Shown: positions 20,764-31,797 of the stretch, piece after piece
Layout: each line of letters starts with the position of its first letter
Numbering within the stretch: the stretch's first letter is position 1
NCBI GenBank assembly: GCA_006176705.1
Contig: QRFJ01000504.1
Location: forward strand, 1-64,000
DNA: 64,000 nucleotides
Reading direction: 5' to 3'
From: Cocos nucifera
Taxonomy: Eukaryota > Streptophyta > Magnoliopsida > Arecales > Arecaceae
The notes under the pieces: model-generated
The model's database searches: none
What the model was told of the DNA's origin: nothing
What the model saw: the letters and a program-made list of their open reading frames with translations, nothing else
Position numbers and translations under genes: made by a program

Positions 20764-23209
20764 TGAAGAAAATCTAGGTGATGGGCATGCAAAATTCATC
20801 TCGTGAATAAGGCACAACGGAAAGCATATATGAAAACCTTTTCATACAAATGCATACAGATCTAATCTATATCACCTAAAGATTGATTAGCATGCATAAA
20901 TAAATTTTAAATATATATATGAAATCAGAAATAAAGAGAAAATATTGATTACCTTAATCACTTTTCCATCTTCTTGTTGGATTGGATCCTACGAATGCTT
21001 GGGGTTTTGGATGTGGCTGTGCAAGCACCCAGCTCTGCTGGTATCTACATCGAAGCTCCAATGCTACCAAAGTGTTAGCACCTTGTAGGCATTTCTTCTT
21101 AGCCTGAATCTAAAACTTCTATTTTAGATTAGAACAAAAGCCTACTATGCGAATCTTTTGCATCGACTTGAAGGAGACTTTCAAGAACCACCAAAAAAAG
21201 AAATAAAATACCTTTTCTTCTCTTTTCTTTTCTCTCTCTAATTTCACTCTCTTAGATTTGATCTAGAGGGAGAAGGGGCATTGGGATGAAGGAGGAGGGT
21301 GGAGATTTGGAGAAGGCTTTACAAAATTTGAATTTTCTATATCTTTTTTTTTAACCCATAGAAAAAAGCCTCTTAAAAAGAGCCTTAATCAAAACTCTAA
21401 TTAAGGTTAGGAGGCAAATCCTTATCTTATAAGGACTCTTTCCTCCTTTGCTGATTTTCTTCCAAAGAATGCTAAGCTTAAATTAGAAAATACCGTGCTG
21501 AACATGGAAAGCAAAGGGGACACCAACACTTGGCATCTCACTCCGCATCCACACGTCCACAAGAGAGAGAGAGAGAGAGAGAGAGAGCACATGCACTCTC
21601 TCATGCTCTCCACACTAAAATCAAAGGAGGGTGTGTGCCCCTCTCATTCCGCCACCCTCTTTCCATGGGTGAGCACCCCTAGAATATACCAAAATAAGAG
21701 GAGATGTGTGCCCCTACTAGATCTCATCCAGAGGTGGCGTGCACCCCACTCTCTCTTCCATAAAAACTATGCCAAATAAAGAGAGAAGCCCAGTCAACCA
21801 TGGGCTCAAGTGGTCTTCTTTAATTGGATCCAATTTGGGTTCAAACCAAATCCAATTCGAGCCTGATTTGAAGCCAATTCGAAAAGTTGTCAAACTTGAT
21901 CCAATCAAAAATGAAATCCAAGTTTAACTTAGATAATTAAACCCAATTATTCTTAAATCAAGCCCAATTAAATTAAATCTGATTTGAATTAATTAGTACT
22001 TGAACCATAATTTAATCAAGTCCAATTAAATTATAACACTTGCAACAAGGTCCCTTATACTAATAATTAGCAATTTCTAAATTTGTAACTTTTATAAATT
22101 GAAATAAAATATCAATCCAATTGATAATTTGATAATGGCCTAAGCCATTGATCAGAATGAGCTTCTTTTGTGTGTGATTCCATAGGTTCTATTCTATTTG
22201 GTAGTGAAATATATCATGATCGCTATCACAGTATTATCAAAACTCTTTTCGATGGACTGGAATAATTTCAACTACCCCAAAAAGAATCATTGATCCAAAA
22301 ATGATCTAAGTGAGTTCTTACAATCCACCACTGATGCCTAATAGCATGTAGTGGTAATCCAGAAGAACAGAAAAATGAAATCCTGGGTGTAGTTATCGTG
22401 TAATCAAGTTCTTCTATCAAGAGTCTCGATAGAATATAGGTCATGGAACCTCATCAAATCCTAAGCATCCATCATATGCCAAACTTAATTAGCTCGAGTC
22501 TAATCATGAATCCTATGGAAACTTCTTTCCATAATCACACTACTATGGCCATAGATTTATGGACTTAGCATCTTAAGTTGCATAGAACTGCTCCTCAACT
22601 ACTAAGGTTGATAGATCCCCTCTTGGTGCAACCAAATTTTTACAATGAACATACTATAGCCAACATACACCTCAAGGCTCCATATTGTTAGGAGATCGAG
22701 TTATGGTGTAGTCAAACTACAGTATCCTTAAGGTGAATGTATGATGCATCTCAAGTCAGAAAACCACTCATAATTATAGCATCGAGAAGTCACTTACGAG
22801 TGAGTAGGCATCCAATTGACTTCTCATTCTTGGTCACGCACAGTAACGTTGATCTATATTAATCACCTGCACTCTCACTCTATTGTTTGCATTTTGTAAA
22901 CTCAAGACCCATCTACCTAAAAGAAAAGAAATCTGTGCACCAGTCTAATCGAATCTACCACCATCCCCATGATGATCATTGATTGGGAGCAATTTAGGAA
23001 TTAATCTATAATGATACATGTCTTAAATTCTTAACTCTTGAGAATATGTTTCATTGACTATTAATTTCTTAGACGATTCAAGGACACATAACTTTAGAAT
23101 AAAAATAATTGCTCATAATTTTAATTTTAATAAATTAAATATAAATTTATATTCTAAAAGATTATAATGTGTCTACTAATAATTGGCATTCTAGATCACA
23201 CATCTAATA
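20764..23209 (-). repeat. Angela-like fragment C, 5' LTR
   Basis: The LTR starts TGAAGAAAAT next to the PBS and ends near 23209 with 'attggcattctagatcacacatctaata'. That end matches the element A LTR end 'ttggcttctaggacacatatatctaaca'. Along the way it shares blocks with the A LTRs ('caatccagttcctacaatgaac', 'gtcaaactataacaccct', 'atcgagtcagtcattgacgag' in diverged form), so it is an older relative. It is about 2.45 kb long. No partner LTR or target-site duplication is in the window. Open frames inside are not supported as genes. Confidence 0.75.
21561..21588. repeat. (GA)n microsatellite
   Basis: An uninterrupted GA run of about 13-14 units within the LTR of fragment C. Confidence 0.95.
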
Positions 23210-23378
23210 ATAACTTGCTGACTCTTTAAAGCATTGTAACTTGCCGATGCTTTAAAGCATCATAACTTGCCGATGCTTACAGAAAGTATCAGTAGATGTA
23301 TGCATGATTTGAATTTTAATGATGCTTCATGGTTTTCGTCAATGCTTTTGTGCATCAAAGCATCATAACTTTCTAAAC
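23210..23378. repeat. Unclassified 'GATGCTTTAAAGCATC' tandem repeat, left flank of element D
   Basis: The segment repeats 'aacttgccgatgctttaaagcatcataac' and carries a longer unit with 'tcagtagatgtatgcatgatttgaattttaatgatgcttcatgg'. The same unit occurs at 38550-38765 on the other side of element D, so D appears to have inserted into a short tandem array with a unit of roughly 110-135 bp. The core GATGCTTTAAAGCATC is a perfect palindrome. I do not recognise the family. Confidence 0.6.
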
Positions 23379-24351
23379 TATTGGTGTAAAATTTGGTTGA
23401 TGCCAGAATTGGTGCTGGAGTCGGAGAGGATGAGATCGTCGCTTGTGACCTACAAAATAAGTCTCATCCAAATTTTGGGATGGTGGCTCCGACAAGATGC
23501 TTTGATGGTCAAGTCAGCTCTTTTGACCAACAGAAATGGAGTACTCAGAGAAATTTAGGCAATATTTTGAGAAGGAGAATGAGAGCTTAGGAAAGAAAGC
23601 GTATCTAGAGGATCTCTTAAATAGGTGGAGCTTGAAATAAACTGATAGTGATAACCACAATCACCTGGTAATGGACCGTTTGGAGCCACGTAAAGTTTGT
23701 AATGGTGGGTAGTGTTTGTTATCGTGACATGCCAGTCTATTGGGATCTGACAGCTGAAGTTTAGATAGGATAGTTGTAGGGGATGAACAGTTCCTAGTTA
23801 TTATTATTTAGAAGAGCTTGGAGGTTTTTGCGTAGACTATTGCTTGCTATATCGAGGGCATGCGTCGAGATCCTTTTGGGCTGTTGGAAGGGATCCGGAT
23901 GGAATCCCCTTGGGAGTATCTAAGAAAAGCTCGATCAAGTGGAGCCCTTCAGGCAACTGAAAGGAGAAGTTCAAAAGAAGATCGACTATTAGAGAGGTCT
24001 AGCTGAAGGAGAAGTCTAGGAGGAGTTCGACTATAGGAGAAGTTTGGAAGGAGTTCGACTGGTAGAGAAGTCCGAGAGGAGTTTGACTATACGAGAAGCT
24101 TGGAAGGAGTTCGACTGGTGGAGAAGTCTGGAAGGAGTTCGACTATAGGAGAAGTCTGGAAGAAGTTCGACCGATAGAGAAGTTTAGGAGGAGTTCGATC
24201 GGCCCCTAAGCTGGCCAGGCTAGACTGCCTAGGGGGCCGCTCTCACTATTCAAGTTCATTCGAAGGAGATCCAATGATAGGAGGGTGATCGAGATTGCTC
24301 TGATACTAGACATTTAGCCAAACTTCGATGGGAGCGGATTTATCCCCAACA
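23379..24351 (-). repeat. Element D, 3' LTR
   Basis: This 973-bp LTR reads TGTTGGGGATAAA to CACCAATA on its own strand and matches 37567-38549. Its last quarter (about 23960-24210) is a minisatellite of 28-29 bp units, (g)gagaagtctggaaggagttcgact. A TATA-like TATTTAAG lies at 23616-23623 (minus). Confidence 0.92.
23960..24210. repeat. Minisatellite inside element D 3' LTR (28-29 bp unit)
   Basis: About eight imperfect units of a 28-29 bp repeat (consensus near gagaagtctggaaggagttcgacta) lie head to tail. The partner LTR carries the same array at 38155-38400, and the related element L has it in the opposite orientation. The array is a stable feature of this Tat family's LTR. Confidence 0.85.
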
Positions 24352-24372
24352 ACAGTCTTCCTACTCCCGAGT
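24352..24372 (-). other. Polypurine tract of element D (decayed)
   Basis: On the minus strand the bases next to the 3' LTR read GGGAGTAGGAAGACTGT and then TGTTGGGG. Element L has GAGAGTGGGGGAACTA in the same place, so this is the same tract with substitutions. Confidence 0.6.
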
Positions 24373-24662
24373 TCAAAATTTGAAGGAAGAAAGTACTGAT
24401 GTGACTGTCAAGGTTCTTTTTAGCCTCCCGCAACCACTAGGACGGGATGTCTTGACATCTACCACACTAGTGACAAAACTTCATAAATATGAGGTGATCC
24501 GAAAACATATTTTTTGAGCCTCCCATCGAAACTCTGCCCAAGGTATGGCATAATTAAGGATCTACTCATCACTACTTCTCTGCCACGATGAGTGGGACAC
24601 GCGGTGCACATAGATCGATCGAATTAGATCTACAATCATAATTGTTTCGGACTTTTCTTGGC

Positions 24663-24669
24663 TATTAAA
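24663..24669 (+). promoter_or_regulatory. Possible TATA box for the antisense transcription unit of element D
   Basis: TATTAAA on the plus strand is followed by a pyrimidine-rich stretch (ccttcttcctcctcc) and lies about 280 bases before the first coding-like frame at 24947. The spacing suits a leader for the plus-strand ORFs. This rests on sequence look alone. Confidence 0.3.
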
Positions 24670-24946
24670 GGCCTTCTTCCTCCTCCAAAATTCATTTTGC
24701 CTGAGTCTTCTTCCTTCCTTCCTAAGTCCTTGGCTTCCTTCTACCCGAGAGTCTCAATTCCTTCTCACGTCCTCTCTACTCCCAGGTGCTCTTCTACTTG
24801 ATTTTCATCATGCTCACCATCTTCTTGCCTTTTTCAGTCGACTTAGGTTAGCTTTTCAACTCTTCTCTTTAAGCACTCGCGCTTCTTTGATTTCTTGCTC
24901 TTTGGATTTTCTCTAGGAATTCTCTGTATTTTATTTTTCTTGATTT

Positions 24947-26519
24947 TTGGAGACTTTTCTGGGGTTTATTTTGATTTGTATGTTTTGTGAAACCTTTCAA
25001 TTTGTCGGTTCGTGGAGCTTGTTCGGACCGACCTTCTTAGACCCCACTCCTCTAGTCGAGGTTAATCCTAGGAGTATGTTCCATCAGTCTTTTGTTCCAA
25101 ATACCATTTCTTTTATCCTTACTCCGAACGACCTCTCCCTGATTAGGATATAGTATGACATCCCACTAGAGTACAACCTTGAACTCTCCGAATCAGGCGA
25201 CCATGCTAGTTCACCTCCAGTCGATCGATTTTGTCTGTATCTAGAAGCCTTGCGCACCAGGCTTCGACTTTCACTTCCACCTTTTATTGTTGTGCTTTTT
25301 TGCTTTTTGAACATTTCTTTTTCTTTCGTCGTACTGAACTTCTTTTAGTTTGTAATTGGCTTTCTTCCTCTTTGTTATCTGACTGAAGTTCGGTCAACTA
25401 TGTCACTCTTTCGAAATTTTTACACCTTCAAATGCCATCCTTCCACAAAGGACTAATGGTACTTCTCCCTCTAGTTCGGTAAGAAGGTGTTACTGAAAGG
25501 TGCTCCTTCTTTTATTCATAACTAGAAGAAGAAGTACTTCTTCATCTGATGTTCAATTTTAATGCTTGCCCTTCCTTCCTAGGGCTTTTTTAGGGAGTCA
25601 GTCCATCGAGCCCCCAGTTTAGATGGAGCCAACCTCAAGTCTTCTTACAAGCTCAAGGTGTACCGAGCTCCTCTCCTTCCTGATCTTCTAAAGGAGCGGA
25701 CCTTATTTATTTGGGATCTGACCGACAAGTTTGCCCTACCCAGAGAGGTGGACCACTTAGCTGATCTCGATCGGATACAGTTCGTTTGGGAGTTCCTTGG
25801 AACTTTTCTTATGGTAATCATCTTGCCGCATTTCTTTTCATTTTTTCTCCCTTCTTTTCTTTATCTTACTGTGACTCCTTCATGATAGTCAGGCCACCAC
25901 ATACTTGCCCACCTCAAGAGGATAAATCGCTAGGAGGTGAAAGCGCTGAAGGTCCAGGGGGACCTTCAAGCCGAGATTGATTGCCTTCAGGGGAAGTCGT
26001 CGAGGCTGAGCACCTTGTGAAGGAGAAGGCGGCAAAAAATAAGAATCTCTGAGGAGCACTTCAAAAGGAGGAGCTCACCTCGATCAGACTCAAGGCCGCA
26101 CTGGTCCTGGAGGAGGAGAAAAAGAAGGAGGCCGAGATCAAGGTTGCCGAGCTAGAAGTTAGAATGTCGAAGTCTATTTTGAAGATGGTAACCCGAGCCA
26201 TGGAGGAGTTCAAGGCCTCCTCCAAAATAAAAGACTTAATATCACATTCGGCCAGTAGGCATTCATAAAGGACTTCGAGCTCTATGAAGGTAGGGTGGCC
26301 CAGAAGTTTTCTAAGCTTGATCTCAGCTTTCTAAAAGAGGAGCCCGATGAAGAAGCGGGGCCGTCCAGTACTACAATCAACCCATCCTCCGTCGAGCCTG
26401 CCCCCAGTCTATCCAAACCTACCATGGAGGTGCACGAGCCTGCTCAAGAACCCGAGGTAGCTGAAAGTGCTCCAACCTCTTCTACCGTCATGCCCCTCGA
26501 GGTTGAGGAACTCGAATAG
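24947..26519 (+). pseudogene. Element D antisense ORF 1 (gypsy-type transposon domain with acidic C-terminus)
   Basis: This lies antisense to gag-pol. One plus-strand frame from 24947 to about 25815 reads LTPNDLSLI, DIPLEYNLELSESGD, LYLEALRTRLRLSLPPFIVVL, FRNFYTFKCHPSTKD and FGKKVLLKGAP, with several stops. Some of these fall where Trp is expected. The LPPF(I/V)V and STKDWW wording recalls the 'putative gypsy type transposon' family (Pfam PF04195, recalled, not searched). After a T-rich gap with splice-like ends (about 25814-25888) the sequence becomes a charged helix (KEELTSIRLKAALVLEEEKKK). It ends as SKLDLSFLKEEPDEEAGPS with a Pro/Glu-rich tail stopping at 26519. The function is unknown; DNA or RNA binding is not shown. 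At least one frameshift lies near 26000. Confidence 0.65.
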
Positions 26520-26719
26520 TTATATTTTTTTCTTTTTCTCTTTCGCTTTTCTTTGTACTTGAAAGTTTTTAGTTAAATGAAAGCAAATTTACTTTTGTCT
26601 ATATCTTTCTTTATATTTGTGTTGTGCCATGTGTTATCCAAAATTCCTCCAATAATTAGAGCCATAACCCGTCATCTCTAGCGATGCCGACCCCTTACCC
26701 CAGGGAGTTTCTCTAAAAC

Positions 26720-27550
26720 CTTTAACAAAAAGCTTAAAAAAGAAAGTCTACCATCTGAAGAAGATGGAGGATGACCTTCAAGCTTCTTAGAAGAATACTT
26801 TGGAGGCAACCAAAGAGGTCACCCACCTCCGAAGTTTACAAATGAACGACTCTGCAAGCTTCAGCATCCGAAAGGGCAACTTTAAGAAGGATATTGCCAA
26901 GCTCAAAAAAAATGCCAGTGATAAATCTTGGGCACTAACGGTGAAGATCATCTCTCTGGAAGCTAATCTCATGATGATAAAAGAGAAAATTCAATTGCTG
27001 GAAGGGAGCTCGCCATTGTCTACCGACAAGGCTCGGTACGAGTGGGATTGGTCCAAGAATTTCTTCGAACTTCAGAGATAGTTACAAGACATCGAGAACT
27101 AGCATAATAGTTACAGAATAACCTAGGTAGAGAAGATGTCCAGGCTTGAACGTGAGCTCCAGGCCACCAAAGATGAAGTGTCTTACTTTCAGAGGCGGTT
27201 ATACAGTAGTCGGTAGGTCGGTTCGAGTGGTGAGTCAAAATAGATTGCCTCCTTGAAGAGAACTATCGGTGAGCTCTCAGAAGCGATCGAAATGGAGAAG
27301 GCCGAGGTTCAACGACTGAAGCTCCAACTGGCTTGTGAGTATCAAGCTATTAAAGATGCAGAAGCCGAGTCTGACATTCTAAGGAAGCAGTGGTGAGAGC
27401 TTGAAGGAAAGTTCAAACACATCAATAGAATGTATATAGATGGCTTATATAAAAAGAAAGAGCTTGAGGGGGAGATCCTCAAACTAAAGCAAGCCCTGGT
27501 GATGGCTGAGGCCGACAGCCCAAAATCTGAGGAGTCTGGTCCATCTTAGG
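26720..27550 (+). pseudogene. Element D antisense ORF 2 (coiled-coil protein)
   Basis: A plus-strand frame reads a long coiled coil (LEATKEVTHLRSLQMND, FKKDIAKLKKNASDKSW, ISLEANLMMIKEKIQLLEG, LKRTIGELSEAIEMEKAEV, KKKELEGEILKLKQALVMAEA) and ends with SPKSEESGPS followed by a stop. Several in-frame stops interrupt it. The same protein, also on the strand opposite gag-pol, is seen in element H at 40746-41550 with matching ends (SPKFEGSRPSF), so it is a family trait. A stop at 26519 and a non-coding gap of about 200 bases separate it from antisense ORF 1. It may be a second exon or a second gene. No function can be assigned. Confidence 0.65.
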
Positions 27551-27834
27551 ACTTCGGCCTTTTTTTCTTCTTCTTTCTTTTCATATAATCGATCTTGTCA
27601 ACCTTTATCTTGCTTGTAATGGATTTATATTCTTGTGTAATCGATCTTGCTAACCTTTATTTTGCTTGTAATGAACTTAATATTTATAATAAAATAGTAT
27701 CTTTTTCATTATTAACTTACATGAATTTGATGCTGGATAGTGGCTTCGCTTTCTTCATCTCATTTTTCTTTATTTTGTCTTCTAATGAGATGCTTGTTAT
27801 GGATGCCAAGCTAGGGTCCCTTCCATGAACTAGG
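27551..27834 (+). other. T-rich stretch after antisense ORF 2, no gene seen
   Basis: This holds a T-rich stretch and repeats of 'gtaatcgatcttgctaacctttat' (27587-27690), with AATAAA-like motifs near 27688 (aataaaatag). It could be the 3' end of the antisense transcript. No protein-like frame is convincing. Confidence 0.4.
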
Positions 27835-28600
27835 ATGGGATTCCTCCTTTCATATTTGATGTAGCCGTAGGGGATACATATAAGGGTCATCAATATGGCT
27901 TTTCCATTTTCTTCATTTTAGATTAATGAGGCCTTGGCCTTCCTCATGTTAGGATGAGGTTCTCTTCTGCTCCTTGCACGATTATAGGGGTACGTTAGGG
28001 CCATTGATGGGGTCTCTCCCCATATCTCATCTTAGTTTAATGAGGCCTTTGGCTTTCCTCACATTAGGATAAGGTTCTCCTTCTATTCCAAACGTGGCTA
28101 TAGGGGCACATTAGGACCGCTGGAAGGATCTTTTCTCTCATCTCGTCTTAGATTAACGAGGTCTTTGACTTTGCTCATATTAGGATGAGGTTCTTCTTCT
28201 GTTCCTAATATGGCTGTAGGGGCACATTAAGACCACTGGAAGGGCCTCTGTCCTCATCTCATCTTAGATTAACGAGGTCTTTGGCTTTGCTCACATTAGG
28301 ACAAGGTTCTTCTTTTATTTTTAATATAGCTGTAGGGGCACATTAGGATCACTAGAAGGACCTCTCCCCTTATCTCATCATAGATTAACGAGGCCTTCGA
28401 CTTTGCTCATATTAGCATGAGGTTCTCCTTCTATCCCTAACATGGCTGTAGGGACACATTAGGGCTGTTGGAAGGGCCTCTCTCCTCATCTCATCTTAGA
28501 TTAACGAGGCCTTCGACTTTGCTCATATTAGGATGAGATTCTCCTCCTATTTCTAATGTGGCTATCTTCGTTGCATGGTTAAGTTTGGAAAGTCATTTTC
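27835..28600. repeat. 116-bp tandem repeat array downstream of Tat integrase (element D)
   Basis: The marker 'attaggatgaggttct' recurs at about 27951, 28066, 28182, 28298, 28414 and 28530, giving a unit of 115-116 bp and about six to seven copies. Each unit reads roughly 'gaggttctccttctattcctaa.atggctgtaggggcacattag...' and ends with 'cttagattaacgaggcctt.gactttgctc'. The same unit occurs in L (59650-60070, opposite orientation) and a modified one in H (43330-44230). Confidence 0.9.
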
Positions 28601-28689
28601 CACCATTACAAATTTATAACAAGGATTGGGGTGTTAAAGTAGAGAAATTTTATTATGACCAAGTCATTGATAATACATCAATAGATTTT

Positions 28690-29975
28690 TGAGTTCCACG
28701 ATCGAAGTAGATTGGCACCTCCGAGCTCTTTCAGATAGTATGTCCCGGATCAGACAACTTCTTTGATCTTATAGGGTCCTTCCCAATTTGGAGCAAGCTT
28801 CTCCTAATTTTGAGACTAAGAAATGGCTGCTCGTTGAAGCACTAAGTCTCCCACTTTGAATTTTTTATTTTTAACTCTAGAGTTGTAGTATTGGATAGCC
28901 CTTTGCCTGTAAGCAGCCATCCAAACTTAGGCCTCCTCTCATTTTTCATCTAGTAGGTTGAGGTTAGCTCTGAGGTCTTGCAAATTATGCTACTCATTGA
29001 AGGCCACAACCCATGTTGATGGGAGTTTGAGCTCGATTGGGATGACTGCCTCCATTTCGAATGCCAAGACGAATGGTGTTTCTCCATTTGGCAGTCTTTG
29101 GATAGTTCTCTATGCTTAGAGTATATGATAGAGTTCATCTATCCAAGTCTTTCTTGCTTTTTAAGTCTTGCCTTAATACCCTGCAATAAGGTCCTATTGG
29201 TCACCTCTGCTTCATCATTTGCTTGTGGATGGGCCATCAATGTGAAGTTATGGGAGATGTTCAAATCCTTGCAAAACTAAGCAAACTTCTTTTTGGCAAA
29301 CTATCGCCCATTATCTGTTACAAGGGTTCGGGACAAGCCAAACCTACAAACAATCAACTTCCAGACAAAGTCTTTTACTTTGGCTTCGGTAATTTTTGCT
29401 AGGGGTTCGGCCTCAATCCATTTGGTGAAGTAGTTGATCGCAACTAAGAGAAACTTCTATTGTCTAGATGCCATCGAAAAGAGGCCAAGTATATCCATCC
29501 TTCATTACGCAAATGACCAAGAGGCACTCAAGGGTGTAAGTTCGGAGTCTGGTTGCCTTTGTATATTTGCATTCCTCTGGCAGCGATCACATCTTTTAAC
29601 ATATTCGACACTATCATGATGCATAGTTGGTCAACAATATCCATGTCGAAGCAACTTGTGAGATAGGGACCTGGCACCCAGATGGCTCCCATAGATTCCT
29701 CCATGCACTTCCCACAGTGCAAAGTCGGCTTCAGAAGGTCGAAGATATTTTAAAAGTGGCAAGGAGTATGACCTCTTATACAGCTTACTTTCATATAGAA
29801 TATACTGAGAGGCTTGGTTTTTCAGCTTTCAAGCTTCTTTTAGATCATAGGAGAGTATCCCATATTTGAGATAAGTAATCAATGGATCGATCCAGTAGGA
29901 CTCATGGTCAATTTGCATTCTAGACTATGGCTCTTCCGTACTCGGACATTCCAATACTTTAAAGTATATTTCTTT
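28690..29975 (-). pseudogene. Element D integrase
   Basis: On the minus strand, broken frames give Tat-type integrase wording. The N-terminal zinc region appears at 29722-29528 (MHCGKCMEESMGAIWVPGP, VIAARGMQIYKGNQTPN). Core remnants follow with many stops. The C-terminal part reads AAYRQRAIQYYNSRVKNKKFKVGDLVL and NWEGPYKIKEVV...GTYYLKELGG. The end matches the Gypsy integrase tail that binds DNA. The enzyme would insert the DNA copy into the chromosome. I count many nonsense and frame changes, so it is inactive. Confidence 0.75.
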
Positions 29976-29984
29976 GGAAAGTTC

Positions 29985-30324
29985 GTTGGAGACAAGTGTG
30001 GCTAGCTTGGATAGGAGGTCGGCTATGGTATTCTTTGCCCTTGGAATTTGCTGAATGTGAAGTCGTTGAAGGCTGAGGTCAAGCTTTTTACTTTCTCAAG
30101 ATACTTTATCATACTTTTCTCCCGAGCTTCATAACTGCCATTGACTTATCCCACCACCAACTATGAGTCACTATAAGCATGGAGCTGGTTTACCTCTAGT
30201 TCTTTTGCTGTCTTTAGTCCTACTATCAGAGCTTCATATTCTATCCCATTGTTTATTGCAGAGAACTCAAAGCGTAGTGCATACTCGGCAATGACCCCTT
30301 CGGAAATGACCAGGATCAGTCCAG
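29985..30324 (-). pseudogene. Element D second (archaeal-type) RNase H, C-terminal part
   Basis: The minus-strand frame reads TGLILVISEGVIAEYALRFEFSA and NNGIEYEALIVGLKTAKELEV and ends in the YSDS motif of an RNase HI fold. Element E inserted just upstream and split the gene. The front part lies at 33687-33790 (LYVDGSFNASGAG). The bases tccag at 30320-30324 are the left target-site duplication of E. Having a second RNase H between the first RNase H and integrase is diagnostic for the Tat lineage. Confidence 0.8.
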
Positions 30325-31195
30325 TGTTATTCCTATGGTTGCTCAGAGCCACAACCATAGATCCGATCTCTTGCGTAAACCTGGGTGTTAATCCAGCAAA
30401 TTGAAGAAGATCTAAGAAAGATGAGAGAAGCTAGGGTTTTGGTGTTAGAACCAGAGAGAAGAGAGTTAGGAAGAAAGCTCAATTGTATTTCCTTCTATTG
30501 TAAAAGTTACATTGTCCTCATTTATATATCCTAGAGTTCCTACATGAACCTTAATAAACCATAGTTTAAAAGCTCCCTTAGGCTAACCCAATACATGAAA
30601 GCACTCACTGCGCCCAAGTCTCACATGCTCTCATCCCCTGGATCTAATCCTAACCTATACATGAATTAGCCCCCTTAAGACCTCTCAAACCAGGCCTTAA
30701 GGCCCTTAGGATCAACCCAGACTCTGGCCCAAAATAGACCCTCACGTAACTCTGCCCGCACATTGAGTTGGCTCAGTCTCAGCACTGAGCCAGCTAAGTT
30801 TCACTAGGTCAACTCTGTCTAAAATTGAGTCGGCCCAGTTCTGTGCCATGCTTGTAGTCCCGAAACTCAATCTTTCTATTTTGCCTGTGTTTTGAGACTT
30901 AGCCAACCTAGTTTTGGATTGAGCTGGCTAATTTATAGAAAATATTCTTTCTGCAGTCTTGATTCTTCAGCTTTGGTTTCTTACTCCACCTTAAATCCTA
31001 GATCTCTGAAGCACCAACCAAGCCCCTTGAAGCCCTCAATATCGAACCTCAAGCCCGTGGAGAGCTACATGCTGCCTCCACCCTAGAACAACTCCTGTCC
31101 TAACCCTAGGACCACACCTATCTTAGCCTCCTCTGAGCCCTCACCCTGTCTCCGCTCGTGGCCTCTCAAGGCTTGGGAGCACCACACCACCTACA
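30325..31195 (-). repeat. Element E, 3' LTR
   Basis: 871 bp, matching 32848-33686 ('gatccgatctcttgcgt', 'agagaagctagggtttt', 'ggcttgggagcaccacac'). The minus-strand TATA box TATATAAA lies at 30521-30528. The edge at 31195 abuts the polypurine tract. Confidence 0.9.
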
Positions 31196-31797
31196 ATCTC
31201 CACCTTGGTGCGCCCAAAACATAACATACCTAATAACATCCTCCTGTACGATCCTGCTATCCCTACATGTCCTGATAGCTCCTCGTGCTCATCTTGCCAC
31301 TGCCATTCTTCTTCAACTGCTGAGTTCTTTTTTAAGCCTTCGGGATGACTGCCTCCACCGCTAAAGTCCTTGGCTTATTTCTCTGCACCATCTTTGGAGT
31401 TATAGGTATCCTTCTGCTTGGCAACTACATCACTTATCCTGAACTTTCCTGAAGATCATGCAATGTTTCTTTATCGACATTCACTGCATATCCTGATGCT
31501 CCACCTGACACTGTCCCCTCAGAGCTATGCCTATCTTCCTGCACAATCCTCTCCACCTAGATCTATACAGCCCTGACACTGGTGCTGGGATATAGGTCCT
31601 CCCTTTGCACCCCTTTGCTTTGAACCCATGTCACAGCTTCCTCCACTCGTAAAGCCACCTATGCCCGATGCTCCACCTGAAGATGAAGTCTCTCTAATGC
31701 CGTAGAAGCCAACTCTATCTCTGAGTCCCTCAAGGCCAATCACCTAATGCTGCACTGCTGGGTCTGTCGCTGTACCTTGAACACTGTCACTGCCCCT
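31196..31797 (-). other. Element E region between gag and the 3' LTR, no pol genes
   Basis: About 600 bp of C-rich sequence (on the plus strand) with no frame resembling protease, integrase or RT. The first bases, atctccacctt, are the reverse complement of the polypurine tract AAGGTGGAGAT. Frames at 31531-31743 and elsewhere look like chance. Confidence 0.75.

Noticed and set aside
24947..26519. Antisense ORF 1 as a host plant gene captured by the element
   Set aside because: The wording matches transposon-associated families, and the second antisense ORF recurs in another Tat copy, so these belong to the element.
29098..29869. Plus-strand frames in the D integrase region (for example 29098-29280 and 29627-29869)
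   Set aside because: They are antisense to the recognisable minus-strand integrase frames and carry no motif.
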